Positions 25,452-35,261 of a stretch of DNA of 64,000 nt are shown one piece after another. Made by a program: the position numbers and the translations under genes. Numbering within the stretch: position 1 is the stretch's first letter; the number at the start of each line of letters is the position of its first letter. The stretch lies in the NCBI GenBank assembly GCA_005882315.1, contig VBAR01000002.1, positions 124,001 through 188,000 on the forward strand, given 5' to 3'. This DNA is from Bacteroidota bacterium. GTDB lineage: Bacteria > Bacteroidota > Bacteroidia > Chitinophagales > Chitinophagaceae. The notes beneath the pieces were generated by a model. That model was not told the origin of the DNA. It made no database searches and saw only the letters and a program-made list of their open reading frames with translations.

Positions 25452-26692
25452 TTTTTTCTCATTGTCCATTTGCCACCATTGGTGGAATTACTTCCCTGTC
25501 CCCAGCTGCCATTCATTATATTGCTTACATCTATTGTGGCTGCAAATGAATAAGTATCTGCATTTGTGTAAGTATAAGATCCGGTAAGTTGATTTTTAGT
25601 AAAACTGTAATTACCCGATGCTGTAATATTACCTTTTGCATCTATCAATTGCATAGTGCCATCAGCATTAAGCCTGAAGGAATAAAAGTTTGGACTGTTG
25701 TCGTTTCCATTTCCCCATGTGCCAACCCATGTGCCTGCAACAGTTGCCTGAGCAGTTGTGGTGGTTTTAATTATACTAAAATCATTTTTGTTTGTAACAG
25801 GTAGTTGTGTGGTTGTTGGTTGGGTCGGAGGAGGAGGTGGCGGTGGTGCTGGTCTAGTTGCATCCGCAGTAAATTCAACTTTTAATAAAATGGAATAAAC
25901 GCCATGATTAACAGTATTACCTAATGTAACATCATTATATAAAATGGGAACAATACCCTGTCCATAACCAAAATCCTTATTGGCTAATAAAGCAGCAAGC
26001 CTGCTATTGAGTACCATAACCTGTGAACTAAATTCATTGTTTGGCATCATGCCTATTGGGCGGGTATGTTGCAAGCCTGGAAATGGTTTAAAAACATTTG
26101 CATACTGGTTATCTAAATCAATATACCTGCCTGGAATTAAAAAATTATAATTGTCAATTCCATTATAATTAAGACCTGCAAGCTGACTTCTTACCTGCTG
26201 CTGAAAAAAGATGCTCCCTAAAGTTGCTTTTGTTTTGTTGATGAACTCAATGCTTGGGCGGGTATATTCTGTAGTGTTATCATATTCCCAAATTGAAGGG
26301 GCAATGCATACCACATCATCGGGGCCAATAACCTGGTCAATAACATAACTGATGAAATCAAAATATTCCCTGTCACCGGTTTTAATGCCACCGTTTATGC
26401 TGGCAGTACCGGTTTTTTTTCTGATGTTCCAATCTTTCATTAAGGTTGCTTTTTCACCATAAATAAAATTCCCCCCACCACCTCTTGCAGGGGCAAGGGT
26501 ATTGTTGCCTGTACTGACAAATGAGTAATTGAAAAAAATAACTTCATCGCTTATGCCATCCATTCCTAAAATATCGTCAGCTGTTTGTTGATGGCATACA
26601 TATCCAAACTGCTTCACTTTTAACACACCTGATTGCGAACGGGCATTTACAAATGCCGTAAGAATTAGAAAAGTCAGCAACAAATTTCTCAT
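25448..26692 (-). CDS. Exported protein with polyproline linker and lipocalin-like C-terminus
   Basis: With the start at 26692 the protein has 414 residues and a signal peptide (cleavage near ARSQ). An ATG at 26719 would add nine basic residues. About residues 20-275 are a globular region of unknown type (SGVLKVKQFGYVCHQQTADD...). A Pro/Thr linker with eight consecutive prolines (about 285-300) leads to a C-terminal unit (VAGTWVGTWGNGNDNSPNFY ... ASGNYSFTKNQLTGSYTY ... KWTMRKK), which looks like a small lipocalin-like module. It is the first gene of the middle operon and is preceded by shared element B. Confidence 0.75.
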   Translation of the reverse strand: MRNLLLTFLILTAFVNARSQSGVLKVKQFGYVCHQQTADDILGMDGISDEVIFFNYSFVSTGNNTLAPARGGGGNFIYGEKATLMKDWNIRKKTGTASINGGIKTGDREYFDFISYVIDQVIGPDDVVCIAPSIWEYDNTTEYTRPSIEFINKTKATLGSIFFQQQVRSQLAGLNYNGIDNYNFLIPGRYIDLDNQYANVFKPFPGLQHTRPIGMMPNNEFSSQVMVLNSRLAALLANKDFGYGQGIVPILYNDVTLGNTVNHGVYSILLKVEFTADATRPAPPPPPPPTQPTTTQLPVTNKNDFSIIKTTTTAQATVAGTWVGTWGNGNDNSPNFYSFRLNADGTMQLIDAKGNITASGNYSFTKNQLTGSYTYTNADTYSFAATIDVSNIMNGSWGQGSNSTNGGKWTMRKK

Positions 26693-26768
26693 GATTTTAT
26701 TTTTTAAATTTTTATTCAATCATTTTTTTGAAGCGTAAAAATGAATTTGTTTATATACAGTACCTATC

Positions 26769-26781
26769 CCTTAAAAACAGG
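26769..26781 (-). promoter_or_regulatory. Shared inverted-repeat element, site B
   Basis: The plus strand reads CCTTAAAAACAGG (minus CCTGTTTTTAAGG), with GATAG immediately on the promoter side as at site A. Twenty-four nt further lies TCATTTTT, a poor -7 match. It is about 75 nt upstream of the ATG at 26692. Confidence 0.5.
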
Positions 26782-26814
26782 ATTTTAAATATGCTGCCGG
26801 TATCTTTTTCATAT

Positions 26815-28194
26815 TTATTTTTTGAGTAGTTGTTCTACCCATTTTTTTAATTCATCAATTTCCTTTTGCTGTTCTTTTATTCCTTCGATCAGTAATGGTA
26901 CCAGTTTGGCATAATCCAATGCTTTGTATCCATCCATTTCATGAACTACATCCGGGATAATCTTTTCAACATTCTGAGCAATCAAACCAATTTGTCTACC
27001 GGGGATAAAATGTTTTTGAGGAAACTCGCCGACTCTCATTTCATATTCTACACCATTTATCTGCAGTATTTTTTGTAAGGGAGAAGCTATAGCTACAATG
27101 TTTTGTTTAAAACGCTCATCACTTGAATAGAGAGTACTATTTACCAAAAGACTACCATTTACAATAAAGGCAATGGTTCCGTTGTTTACTGCTCTGGCCG
27201 ATTCAACATAGGCGCCTGTAGTGTCAATTACACCCATGCTCACTTTACCACCATGCATACCATTTTGCAAACGCAGTTCATAGTCATACACACCTATGCC
27301 TACATCACCATAATAACCCTGGTATAAAGAGATCTTAGTGCCAAATGAATTGGCAAATGAAAGTAGCGCTGAAGGAGTAACCGTACCAATACCGATATTG
27401 CCATTTCTTAAAACGGTTAGCGCATTACTTCTTCCATTTTCGCTTGTTCCGTTTCCGATTTGGAAAATCCTATCTGAGCTTCCAGGAGAAACCGGGTCCG
27501 GATTATTATTATTGTCATTGTAAGTACCTATGGCAAGCGATGCAAAAGCTCTTGTATCTGTACCTGATCCCATACTGGTTGAAGCATTTCCGGTTGCGTA
27601 TGTTTGGTATCCCATACTGGTTGAATAAGCGCCGCCGGTGGCTGTTTTGTATCCCATAGTGGTTGAATAATCCCCCCAGGCATTTGTTTCAAAACCCATA
27701 CTAACTGAACCTTGACCATTAGCTGTCGTTCTCATTCCCATGCTGGTTGAAAAAGCACCACTGGCAGTTGTTTCTTGTCCCATGCTGGTTGAAATCCCGC
27801 CGCTTGCTGTCGTTCTATATCCCATACTGGTTGAAGTAATACCACTTGCAATGGTTAGTCGTCCTATGCTTGTTGAGTAATTGTTAGTTGCCCTGTTGTT
27901 GAAGCCAGTTGCAAAAGAGTAATTACCGATACTGTCCTTATCCCAATAGTTGCTGCTAACCGCTCCTGCTCTAAAAGCTGCTTTATCAGCATACCACATC
28001 ATTCTTACGCCGGGTCCTGTTATTGGTGGATCTCCGAAAGGGCCTGGCAAAAACGCTAAACCACCTGTAAATACGACACTGCTATCACTTACATGTAACC
28101 TTGCTTTTGGTGTATTGGTGCCAATGCCTACATTTTGCGCATAAGGAATGAAATAGCTGAATGTGATGAGGAGACATACAATTCCTTTCTTCAT
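26815..28194 (-). CDS. Fibre-like surface protein with YadA-type repeats and Peptidase_S74 tail (short form)
   Basis: The protein has 459 residues with a signal peptide (cleavage near YAQN). About residues 95-225 hold nine 14-residue YadA-head-like units of the type ASG-x-STSMGYxTT, expected to form a trimeric left-handed roll. The C-terminal 102 residues are a Peptidase_S74 intramolecular chaperone: SDERFKQNI supplies the Ser358 and Lys363 of the self-cleavage dyad. It is followed by [19 protein letters not shown] and a C-terminal coiled coil. The product is probably a trimeric surface fibre released from its chaperone. It is 3 nt downstream of a longer paralogue. Confidence 0.85.
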   Translation of the reverse strand: MKKGIVCLLITFSYFIPYAQNVGIGTNTPKARLHVSDSSVVFTGGLAFLPGPFGDPPITGPGVRMMWYADKAAFRAGAVSSNYWDKDSIGNYSFATGFNNRATNNYSTSIGRLTIASGITSTSMGYRTTASGGISTSMGQETTASGAFSTSMGMRTTANGQGSVSMGFETNAWGDYSTTMGYKTATGGAYSTSMGYQTYATGNASTSMGSGTDTRAFASLAIGTYNDNNNNPDPVSPGSSDRIFQIGNGTSENGRSNALTVLRNGNIGIGTVTPSALLSFANSFGTKISLYQGYYGDVGIGVYDYELRLQNGMHGGKVSMGVIDTTGAYVESARAVNNGTIAFIVNGSLLVNSTLYSSDERFKQNIVAIASPLQKILQINGVEYEMRVGEFPQKHFIPGRQIGLIAQNVEKIIPDVVHEMDGYKALDYAKLVPLLIEGIKEQQKEIDELKKWVEQLLKK

Positions 28195-28197
28195 ATT

Positions 28198-31100
28198 TTA
28201 TTTTTTGATTAGTTGTTCAACCAGTTTTTTTAATTCAGCTACTTGTAGTTTCAATTGTTTCACTTCTTCGCTTGAAGTTTCGAACTGCTTTTGCTGTTCT
28301 TTTATTCCTTCGATGAGCAGTGGAACCAACTTGGCATAATCCACTCCTTTGTATCCATCCATTTCATTCACGGCTTCCGGAATTATTTTTTCTACATTTT
28401 GCGCAATCAAACCGATCTGCCTTTCAGGAGTAAAATGATTTTTTGAAAATTCATTCACTTTCATTTCATACTCTACACCTTTTAGCTGCAATAGTTTTTG
28501 TAAGGGAGAAGAGATCGGCTTGATGTTTTGCTTGAAACGTTCATCACTTGCGTAGGTAGTGCCATTTACCCACAGACTTCCAAAAATGGAAAAAGCATAG
28601 ACACCGTTTCGTTCTGCCTTTGCATTTTCTGTAAATACTCCAAAAAGATCTTGTGTACCTAAGCTTACCTTGGCTCCCGGATTATCCGCATGTAATCTGA
28701 GTTCATTGCCATACACACCAATACCAACTTCACCAGCGCCACCAGGATACAATAATATTTTTTCGCCAAGCGATGCAGGGAAGGAAAGTGGCCTGGAAGG
28801 AGCTATAACACCTGCTAAGCCAACATTTCCGTTTCTTAATACCGTAACAGCATTGCTTCTTGCACTTGCTGACGAACCATTACCAATTTGGAAAATTCTG
28901 TCACTGTTTGCCGGGATAAAGTAGCTTGGGGCATCTGTATTATCATTATAATTTCCTATACTCAATGCGTTATAAGCTTTTGCTATTGTCTGGCTTCCCA
29001 TACTTGTTGAAAAGTAACCTGATGCTGTTGTTTGATATCCCATTGCAGTTGAACTTTCACGTGATGCAGTTGTTAAATTCCCCATTGCAATTGAATAGTC
29101 ACCTGATGCGATTGTCTGATATCCTATTGCAGTTGATCCAAGTCCTGATGCATTTGTCTGAGTGCCTATTGCGTTTGATTCGATTCCTGATGCAATGGCA
29201 GCATTCCCCATAGCTATTGAATTGCTACCTGAGGCAGTACTTTGCCCCATTGCGGTTGAAGCGAAACCCGATGCCTTCGAGCTATAGCCCGATGCAAATG
29301 AGTAATTGCCAATATTATCTTTATCCCATTCAGTGCCACTAACAGCGCCAACCCGGAAAGCTGCTTTTTGTGGGTACCACATCATCCGGCTGCCGATACC
29401 GGATGCAGGCGGTGAGTAAGTAGTTGTGCCGGGTATTGTAGGAGGCCCTATAAATAATACATTACTGTCAACTACATGCAACCGGGCAATGGGTGTAGTA
29501 GTTCCAATACCTACATTAACTCCAGCGGCTCCGGTGCCGCCTAATACTAAACTATTACTGCTCGCAACTTTTGCATTTGCACCAATTGCTGTTGAATTGA
29601 ATAGATTATTGGCGCTAACATCAGCCCGATATCCTATTGCCGTATTATTGTTTCCTTCAATGTTGGTGATTAATGATGAAGCACCCACACTCGTATTTCT
29701 AATACCAATTGTATTAGCACTTAACCCAAAATTGCCTACAGCAGTATTGTCATTTCCTGAAATATTTTGACCCATTACACCTTGGCCAATTGCAGTATTG
29801 CCAATGCCTATGCCATTATTTATAAGGGCACCGCTACCATTGGCTGTGTTTTGCAAACCCGTCGTATTATTCAATAAAGCATAGGCACCAGTAGCTGTAT
29901 TGGAGTAACCGGTAGTATTTTCAAACAATGTTTTAGAACCTAACGCCGTATTGAATGTGCCACCCAAATCATCAACTGCTCCTACGCCATTATGGAAAAG
30001 TGCTGAATCTCCAACTGCAACCAGGTTACTTCGATTACCCGAATTATATAATGCATAAGTTCCTATAGCAACATTGGAATAGCCGGTTTGATTTAAGTAT
30101 AGCGCATTTTGGCCCATTGCGGTATTGTTATTACCGATAGTATTACCATGCAAGCTGCCTGTACCAAATGCACTATTTGATTTTCCGGTTGTGTTAAGCA
30201 GCATGGATTCAATACCATAAGCACTATTGTCGGATCCCACAGTGTTCAATGCCAGAGTAAGTTTGCCGGTTGCTGTGTTATTGTACCCGGTTGAATTACC
30301 AAAGAGGGCTTTTGAACCGATGGCTGTATTTCCTGTCGCATGCACGGGTGCCGTAACATTAATACCATTATTAAAAAGTGCTGAATCACCGATTGCCACC
30401 AGATTATTGCGATTATCATTACGGAATAGAGCGCCGGTTCCAATGGCGGTATTTGAATAGCCGGTTGTATTAAGAACTAATGTACGAGACCCAAGGGCGA
30501 CATTCGCACTTCCTGTTGTATTGTACTCTAATGCTTCGTTCCCTATTGCAGTATTACGACCACCGGTGGTATTGAAAGCAATTGCTAAATTACCAATACC
30601 TGTATTCTCCCAACCAGAAGAATTAGAATACACACTTCCATATCCAAATGCAGTATTGTAATGTCCCGAAGAATTAGTTTTTAAAGCGCCCCAACCTACA
30701 CCTGTGTTATAAAAACCACTCTTATTGGCAGAAAGGGATTTATAACCTATAGCGGTGTTATAGGCACCAATAGTGATGGAATCAAGGGTTCTAAATCCAA
30801 ATGAGGTGTTCTCCGATAAAGTGTCAATAAATCCTGAACGAACATTGTTCACTCGGATGATAAACGGTTTTGTATCCAGTGTTCCAACGAACTGTGAGTC
30901 GGGATCAGTTCCCGCATTGCCTGATAAACTCCATCCACTAGAGGCAACAATGGTTTGCCAGTTTGGTAATGCAGGAGTACCCATATTTACCAGAAGCTGA
31001 TTCTTTGCTGTATCTAACACCAATAATCCTTTGGCAGGATTCACAATAGCCGCAATCGCGGCTGTATTCATTCGTGGTATCAAAAGGCCTTTTGTGCCGC

Positions 31101-31218
31101 TCTTGATATCCAGTATGGCACTGTTATCGGGTAAACTTGCATCGTTGTTTATAGCAACATTTTGTGCATGTGCTCCTGTTAGAAAAAACATTGCAATGAT
31201 CAAAAATTTAAGTCTCAT
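28198..31218 (-). CDS. Fibre-like surface protein with two repeat classes and Peptidase_S74 tail (long form)
   Basis: The protein has 1006 residues with a signal peptide (cleavage near AHAQ). After a short beta region, about residues 150-560 carry some twenty units of about 24 residues of the type YNTAIGxxALxxNTTG. A second block (about 640-745) carries 14-residue YadA-head units (ASGxxSTAMG). The C-terminal 116 residues are Peptidase_S74 with Ser891 and Lys896 in SDERFKQNI, then [19 protein letters not shown] and a coiled coil. Self-cleavage and trimer assembly are expected from the family. It is the first gene of the unit behind shared element A. Confidence 0.87.
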   Translation of the reverse strand: MRLKFLIIAMFFLTGAHAQNVAINNDASLPDNSAILDIKSGTKGLLIPRMNTAAIAAIVNPAKGLLVLDTAKNQLLVNMGTPALPNWQTIVASSGWSLSGNAGTDPDSQFVGTLDTKPFIIRVNNVRSGFIDTLSENTSFGFRTLDSITIGAYNTAIGYKSLSANKSGFYNTGVGWGALKTNSSGHYNTAFGYGSVYSNSSGWENTGIGNLAIAFNTTGGRNTAIGNEALEYNTTGSANVALGSRTLVLNTTGYSNTAIGTGALFRNDNRNNLVAIGDSALFNNGINVTAPVHATGNTAIGSKALFGNSTGYNNTATGKLTLALNTVGSDNSAYGIESMLLNTTGKSNSAFGTGSLHGNTIGNNNTAMGQNALYLNQTGYSNVAIGTYALYNSGNRSNLVAVGDSALFHNGVGAVDDLGGTFNTALGSKTLFENTTGYSNTATGAYALLNNTTGLQNTANGSGALINNGIGIGNTAIGQGVMGQNISGNDNTAVGNFGLSANTIGIRNTSVGASSLITNIEGNNNTAIGYRADVSANNLFNSTAIGANAKVASSNSLVLGGTGAAGVNVGIGTTTPIARLHVVDSNVLFIGPPTIPGTTTYSPPASGIGSRMMWYPQKAAFRVGAVSGTEWDKDNIGNYSFASGYSSKASGFASTAMGQSTASGSNSIAMGNAAIASGIESNAIGTQTNASGLGSTAIGYQTIASGDYSIAMGNLTTASRESSTAMGYQTTASGYFSTSMGSQTIAKAYNALSIGNYNDNTDAPSYFIPANSDRIFQIGNGSSASARSNAVTVLRNGNVGLAGVIAPSRPLSFPASLGEKILLYPGGAGEVGIGVYGNELRLHADNPGAKVSLGTQDLFGVFTENAKAERNGVYAFSIFGSLWVNGTTYASDERFKQNIKPISSPLQKLLQLKGVEYEMKVNEFSKNHFTPERQIGLIAQNVEKIIPEAVNEMDGYKGVDYAKLVPLLIEGIKEQQKQFETSSEEVKQLKLQVAELKKLVEQLIKK
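28985..30800 (-). repeat. Tandem coding repeats of the fibre gene
   Basis: Degenerate 42-bp and about 72-bp units run in phase with the codons of the long fibre protein, encoding the 14- and 24-residue repeats. Similar 42-bp units occur at about 27530-27890 in the shorter paralogue. Such arrays are prone to unit gain and loss and to assembly collapse. Confidence 0.7.
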
Positions 31219-31237
31219 GATAATTAAGCTTAATACA

Positions 31238-31246
31238 CAAATATTA
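31238..31246 (-). promoter_or_regulatory. -7-like box of the fibre operon promoter
   Basis: The minus strand reads TAATATTTG, a TAnnTTTG box with one extra spacer base, 19 nt upstream of the ATG at 31218. It lies 24 nt from the inverted-repeat element at 31271-31283. Confidence 0.5.
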
Positions 31247-31270
31247 TCTTCCTGATCATATTATTCTATC

Positions 31271-31283
31271 CCTGAAAAGCAGG
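31271..31283 (-). promoter_or_regulatory. Shared inverted-repeat element, site A (divergent region)
   Basis: The plus strand reads CCTGAAAAGCAGG, a CCTG-N5-CAGG inverted repeat with GATAG on the fibre-gene side. It lies between the fibre operon (start 31218) and the histidine kinase gene (start 31369), so it could affect either direction. The distance to the fibre -7 box is 24 nt. Confidence 0.6.
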
Positions 31284-31368
31284 AGATTTTTAAAATCATG
31301 GAAAAAGGGGAGTTAGGTTCTTAATTATTACTTATTTATTTGTAATATGAGTAACTAAAGTTTAAAGA

Positions 31369-33315
31369 ATGCCCAGACTTACGACGATCTGTATTGTTTT
31401 ATTTTTTTTAAACAGTGACACTGTTGCGCAGCAAACTGTTGCCGACAGTATTGGAAAACTAATTCAAAAGATGCCGGCAGACACAGCTAAAGTGAACCGG
31501 TTAAATGAAATGGTTTCAAAATTTCAATATGCTGACCCGTCAATATCAGTGATGGCAGTAAATGAAGCAATAGAACTGGCGGGTAGATTAAATTACACAC
31601 TTGGACTTGCAACAGCGTATCGGCTTAAAGGTGTATTGTACGTGGACAGAATGGTACTGGATAGTGGGAAAATGTTTTATGATAAAGCGTATGAGTTATG
31701 CAAGGATAAAAAGGAAAAGGCATTTCAAAAGCAAATAGGCCTGGTTACACATAATTATGGTGTCATCTATCATAAAAAGCAGGAGTATGATTCAGCCACC
31801 CGGTTATACCTGGAAGCAGCCCGGATCTTCAGTTCATCCGGCCAGGAGGAATTTGCTTTTTTCCCTTATAACAACCTTTCAACGATGTATTCTTACCTAC
31901 AAAACAACGTTAAGTCACTAGAGTATGCAAAAGCAACCTATGCTTCGGCACTGAAACTAAATGAAGGAAATAAAATAGTGAGTGCAGTAAATAGTGTAAT
32001 GTCGGCCCATCTTCAGCTTGAGAATTATGATAGTGTTTTATTACCGTTAAAGAAAAATCTGTCGGCTACAGCCGAATTGAATAATTATTTCCAGCATGGC
32101 ATCACGAATAACCTGCTTGCACGTTATTATAGTTATGGTAAACAAAAACATGATACCGCTGTTTTATATAGCAGGAACGCTTTGAAAGATATGCAAGCAG
32201 TGAATAACGAATATGAAGGGACTAATATGCTGCATAATCTTGGTTACTTTTATCAGCAGGCAGGCAATTTGGATAGCGCAATGAAATATTTCGACAAAGC
32301 AATTGAAAAAGCAAAAGCTCTTGGATTGGACCAGGTTGTTCAATACAGTTTAGAGAACATGGTTGAATTGGAAGAGAAAAGAGGGAATATGAAAAAAGCC
32401 TATCAAATTTTGAAGGAACTGGTAGTTCTAAAAGATTCTTTGCAGCAAAAAATTAACCGGGAACAGGTGAATGAGCTTGAGGCCCGTTATCAATCAGAAA
32501 AAAAAGACAGCCAGATTAAACTGCAACAGGCCTCCATTCAACGAAAGAATATTTATAACTATATTCTTATTGGCAGCGCTGTAATAATTCTTATTATTTC
32601 ATTGCTTTCATTCAGAAATTACAAGCAGAAACAAAAACTGCAACAGCAACGTATTAAGGAATTAGAAACAGAAAAAAAATTGACTGCAACAGAGGCAGTA
32701 CTAAAAGGTGAAGAGCAGGAGCGAACCCGCCTGGCAAAAGACCTGCACGATGGATTGGGAGGTATGCTGTCAGGTATAAAATATTCATTTAACACTATGA
32801 AAGGAAATTTAGTAATGACGCCTGATAATGCACAGGCTTTTGAACGCAGCATGGATATGCTGGACAGTTCTATAAAAGAAATGCGTCGAGTGGCTCATAA
32901 TATGATGCCTGAGGCATTGGTGAAATTTGGACTCGATACGGCATTAAAAGATTTTTGTAACGATGTGAATCAAAGTGGAGCATTGAAAGTAAATTACCAA
33001 TCGATTGGATTAAATGAAGTTATAATCGACCAAACAACGGGAATCACTATTTATCGCATTGTGCAGGAGTTACTGAATAATACAATGAAACATGCAGCAG
33101 CAAAAAATGCAATTGTGCAGGTGAGTAAAATTGATGGAGTTTTATCTGTAACTGTTGAGGATGATGGCAAAGGGTTTGATACTTCAATTTTAAAACAAGC
33201 GAAAGGAATAGGGTGGGATAATATTAAGCATCGTGTTGAATTCCTGAAAGGAAAGCTTGATGTAAATTCACAACCGGAAAAAGGCACATCTGTTCATATT
33301 GAATTTAATACTTAA
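31369..33315 (+). CDS. TPR-containing sensor histidine kinase (NarL-type, HisKA_3)
   Basis: The protein has 648 residues. A signal-like N-terminus (about 1-20) is followed by a helical TPR sensor region (about 40-350, with units such as NMLHNLGYFYQQAGNLDSAM). After a coiled coil, one membrane helix lies at about 394-414. The cytoplasmic part has the HisKA_3 H-box ERTRLAKDLHDGLGGM with phospho-acceptor His460 and an HATPase domain (RIVQELLNNTMKHA; VEDDGKGFD). It senses an unknown periplasmic signal and phosphorylates the regulator whose ATG overlaps its stop codon (TAATG). The neighbouring fibre operon is a plausible target. Confidence 0.92.
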   Translation: MPRLTTICIVLFFLNSDTVAQQTVADSIGKLIQKMPADTAKVNRLNEMVSKFQYADPSISVMAVNEAIELAGRLNYTLGLATAYRLKGVLYVDRMVLDSGKMFYDKAYELCKDKKEKAFQKQIGLVTHNYGVIYHKKQEYDSATRLYLEAARIFSSSGQEEFAFFPYNNLSTMYSYLQNNVKSLEYAKATYASALKLNEGNKIVSAVNSVMSAHLQLENYDSVLLPLKKNLSATAELNNYFQHGITNNLLARYYSYGKQKHDTAVLYSRNALKDMQAVNNEYEGTNMLHNLGYFYQQAGNLDSAMKYFDKAIEKAKALGLDQVVQYSLENMVELEEKRGNMKKAYQILKELVVLKDSLQQKINREQVNELEARYQSEKKDSQIKLQQASIQRKNIYNYILIGSAVIILIISLLSFRNYKQKQKLQQQRIKELETEKKLTATEAVLKGEEQERTRLAKDLHDGLGGMLSGIKYSFNTMKGNLVMTPDNAQAFERSMDMLDSSIKEMRRVAHNMMPEALVKFGLDTALKDFCNDVNQSGALKVNYQSIGLNEVIIDQTTGITIYRIVQELLNNTMKHAAAKNAIVQVSKIDGVLSVTVEDDGKGFDTSILKQAKGIGWDNIKHRVEFLKGKLDVNSQPEKGTSVHIEFNT

Positions 33316-33932
33316 TGCCTATAAAAATTTTTATAGTTGATGATCATTACATGGTAATCGAGGGTATTCGTTCATTATTGCAAAATGAAAAGAATATTGA
33401 ATGGATGGGCCATGCAATGAATGCTGACAGTTGTCTTTCATTTCTCAAAAATCATTTACCCGATATAATTTTAATGGATATCAACCTGCCGGATACAAGT
33501 GGGATTGATTTATGTAAAGAAGTAAAAGCAAACTACCCTTCTGTTTTTATAATTGGTCTAAGCACATTCAACCAACAAAGTTTTATTCACAAGATGATGG
33601 ACAATGGTGCATCGGGATATGTATTAAAAAACGCATCACAAGAGGAACTAATGGAAGGGATTGAAATGGTGATGAAAGGAAAAATATATTTAAGTGATGA
33701 AGCTGCTCAGTCGCTGCGGAAAAATAATAATGGAGAAATACCTATACTTACCCGCCGTGAAAAAGAAGTATTAGAACTCATTGCCGATGGTATGACTAAT
33801 GCCGAAATAGCGACAAAGCTATTTATAAGTGTAACTACTGTTGATACACATCGCAAAAACCTTCTTGCAAAATTTGAAGCTAAAAATGTTGCATCAATGA
33901 TAAAATCTGCTGCTCAAATGCAATTTATTTGA
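33315..33932 (+). CDS. LuxR/NarL-type response regulator
   Basis: This 205-residue regulator has an N-terminal receiver with the acidic pair at Asp9-Asp10, phospho-acceptor Asp55 (IILMDINLPD) and Lys105. The C-terminal LuxR-type helix-turn-helix spans about 143-205 (LTRREKEVLELIADGMTNAE, then VTTVDTHRKNLLAKF). The start overlaps the kinase stop by one base, so the two are co-translated. NarL-type regulators usually bind inverted repeats, which makes the CCTG-N5-CAGG sites a candidate target, though this is inference. Confidence 0.95.
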   Translation: MPIKIFIVDDHYMVIEGIRSLLQNEKNIEWMGHAMNADSCLSFLKNHLPDIILMDINLPDTSGIDLCKEVKANYPSVFIIGLSTFNQQSFIHKMMDNGASGYVLKNASQEELMEGIEMVMKGKIYLSDEAAQSLRKNNNGEIPILTRREKEVLELIADGMTNAEIATKLFISVTTVDTHRKNLLAKFEAKNVASMIKSAAQMQFI

Positions 33933-35192
33933 TCACTCAAAATCTTCGTATAACAAATATTTTTTTCTGATAGCCTTAAATTCACTCAGCTTCGGCTCCC
34001 AACTTTTTCTTATTTCAATTTCACTCTTGCCATCTTTTATCTGCTGCATCAGCACATCAGTTCCGGAAAGACGATTGAAAGAATTTGATTTTAAAAAGAA
34101 ACTGTCTTTATTTGGAAAAAGCTTGTAGGCTTCGATCAGCCATTTCAATTGTATTCTGCCGTCTACTTTTTTTAATACTTCATCCGGTGTACCGCTTAGA
34201 TCCCAGCCATAGCAAACCTTACCAAAATGTTTTGAACTTTTTGAGCCTGTATTGGGATTAGGCGTGAATGAATATAAATTCTTTGGCAGATCCGGATGAC
34301 CAAATACCTGGAATTGTTTATCAGTTCCCCTTCCTTCACTTAATGCAGTTCCTTCAAACAAACAAGTGGATGGATAGAGATAAATAGATTGTATGTTAGG
34401 AAGATTTGGCGAAGGCTTTACAGGTAAAACATATTTGCTCTTATGCGTATAGTTCTGGCATTTTATAAACTGCACATGAAAAGGTGTATCTGTTGTTGGG
34501 TTGGTAGTGATATTATAATCATAAATTGCATTTGCTTTTTCTGAAAGCCAATGCTCACCCATTAGCATTCTTGCATATTCCACCATCGTCATCCCATAGT
34601 TGATTGGTATTGGTTGCATACCTACAAAACTTTTAAACTTCATATCAAGCACGGGGCCATCTACATAAAATCCATTCGGGTTGGGCCTGTCTAAGATCAA
34701 AAGTGGTTTATGATTTTCCAACGCTGTTTCCAAAAATTCCTGCATAGAAGATATATAAGTGTAAAACCTTGTTCCTACATCTTGTATATCAAAAACCAGA
34801 ACATCTACATCTTTTATGTCATCGACAGATGGTCTTCTTTTAGTTCCATATAATGAGATGACCTGTATACCGGTCTTTTCATCTTTATAGTCCATGATCT
34901 TTACGCCATCTGGTGTATCTCCACGAAAACCATGTTCAGGTCCGAATGCTACTCGTATATCAACTCCTAATTTTAATAATGTATCTACAAGATGTTTATT
35001 GCCTACCATTGAGGTATGATTGGCGAATACACCCACTTTCTTTCCCTTCAGAAAAGGAAGATAAACATTAATGCGTTCGGCTGCAGGTATGATCCTGGGA
35101 ATCGATTCATCGTACATGTTAGGATTTGGAATCGGCTGCGCCACACAACAGCATGAGATTGTAAAGCTTAAAAAGGCCAGCAATATTTTCAT
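33933..35192 (-). CDS. namZ: Exo-beta-N-acetylmuramidase NamZ family (DUF1343)
   Basis: With the start at 35192 the protein has 419 residues and a signal peptide (cleavage near VAQ). A longer start at 35267 would place 25 unlikely residues before it. The DUF1343 signatures GVFANHTSMVG, GPEHGFRGD, SLYGTKRRPS, FDIQDVGTRFYTYI and LDRPNPNG are all present. Characterised members remove terminal N-acetylmuramic acid from peptidoglycan fragments. It is probably periplasmic and part of cell-wall recycling. It stops next to the response regulator, on the opposite strand. Confidence 0.9.
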   Translation of the reverse strand: MKILLAFLSFTISCCCVAQPIPNPNMYDESIPRIIPAAERINVYLPFLKGKKVGVFANHTSMVGNKHLVDTLLKLGVDIRVAFGPEHGFRGDTPDGVKIMDYKDEKTGIQVISLYGTKRRPSVDDIKDVDVLVFDIQDVGTRFYTYISSMQEFLETALENHKPLLILDRPNPNGFYVDGPVLDMKFKSFVGMQPIPINYGMTMVEYARMLMGEHWLSEKANAIYDYNITTNPTTDTPFHVQFIKCQNYTHKSKYVLPVKPSPNLPNIQSIYLYPSTCLFEGTALSEGRGTDKQFQVFGHPDLPKNLYSFTPNPNTGSKSSKHFGKVCYGWDLSGTPDEVLKKVDGRIQLKWLIEAYKLFPNKDSFFLKSNSFNRLSGTDVLMQQIKDGKSEIEIRKSWEPKLSEFKAIRKKYLLYEDFE

Positions 35193-35261
35193 TTTATCGA
35201 TTTTTAGTCTATTCAAAGTAATGTAAAATATTAGTATGGACGAACGTGAATATTTAGATGG

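Noticed and set aside
28926-29213. Open frame on the plus strand over the fibre repeats
   Set aside because: It is the antisense shadow of the repeat codons, which keep alternative frames open.
27530-30800. CRISPR-like array
   Set aside because: The repeats are degenerate, in phase with codons and without spacers. They are explained by the protein repeats.
26815-31218. Prophage tail-fibre genes
   Set aside because: The S74 and repeat domains recall phage fibres, but both proteins have signal peptides and no other phage gene is in the window.
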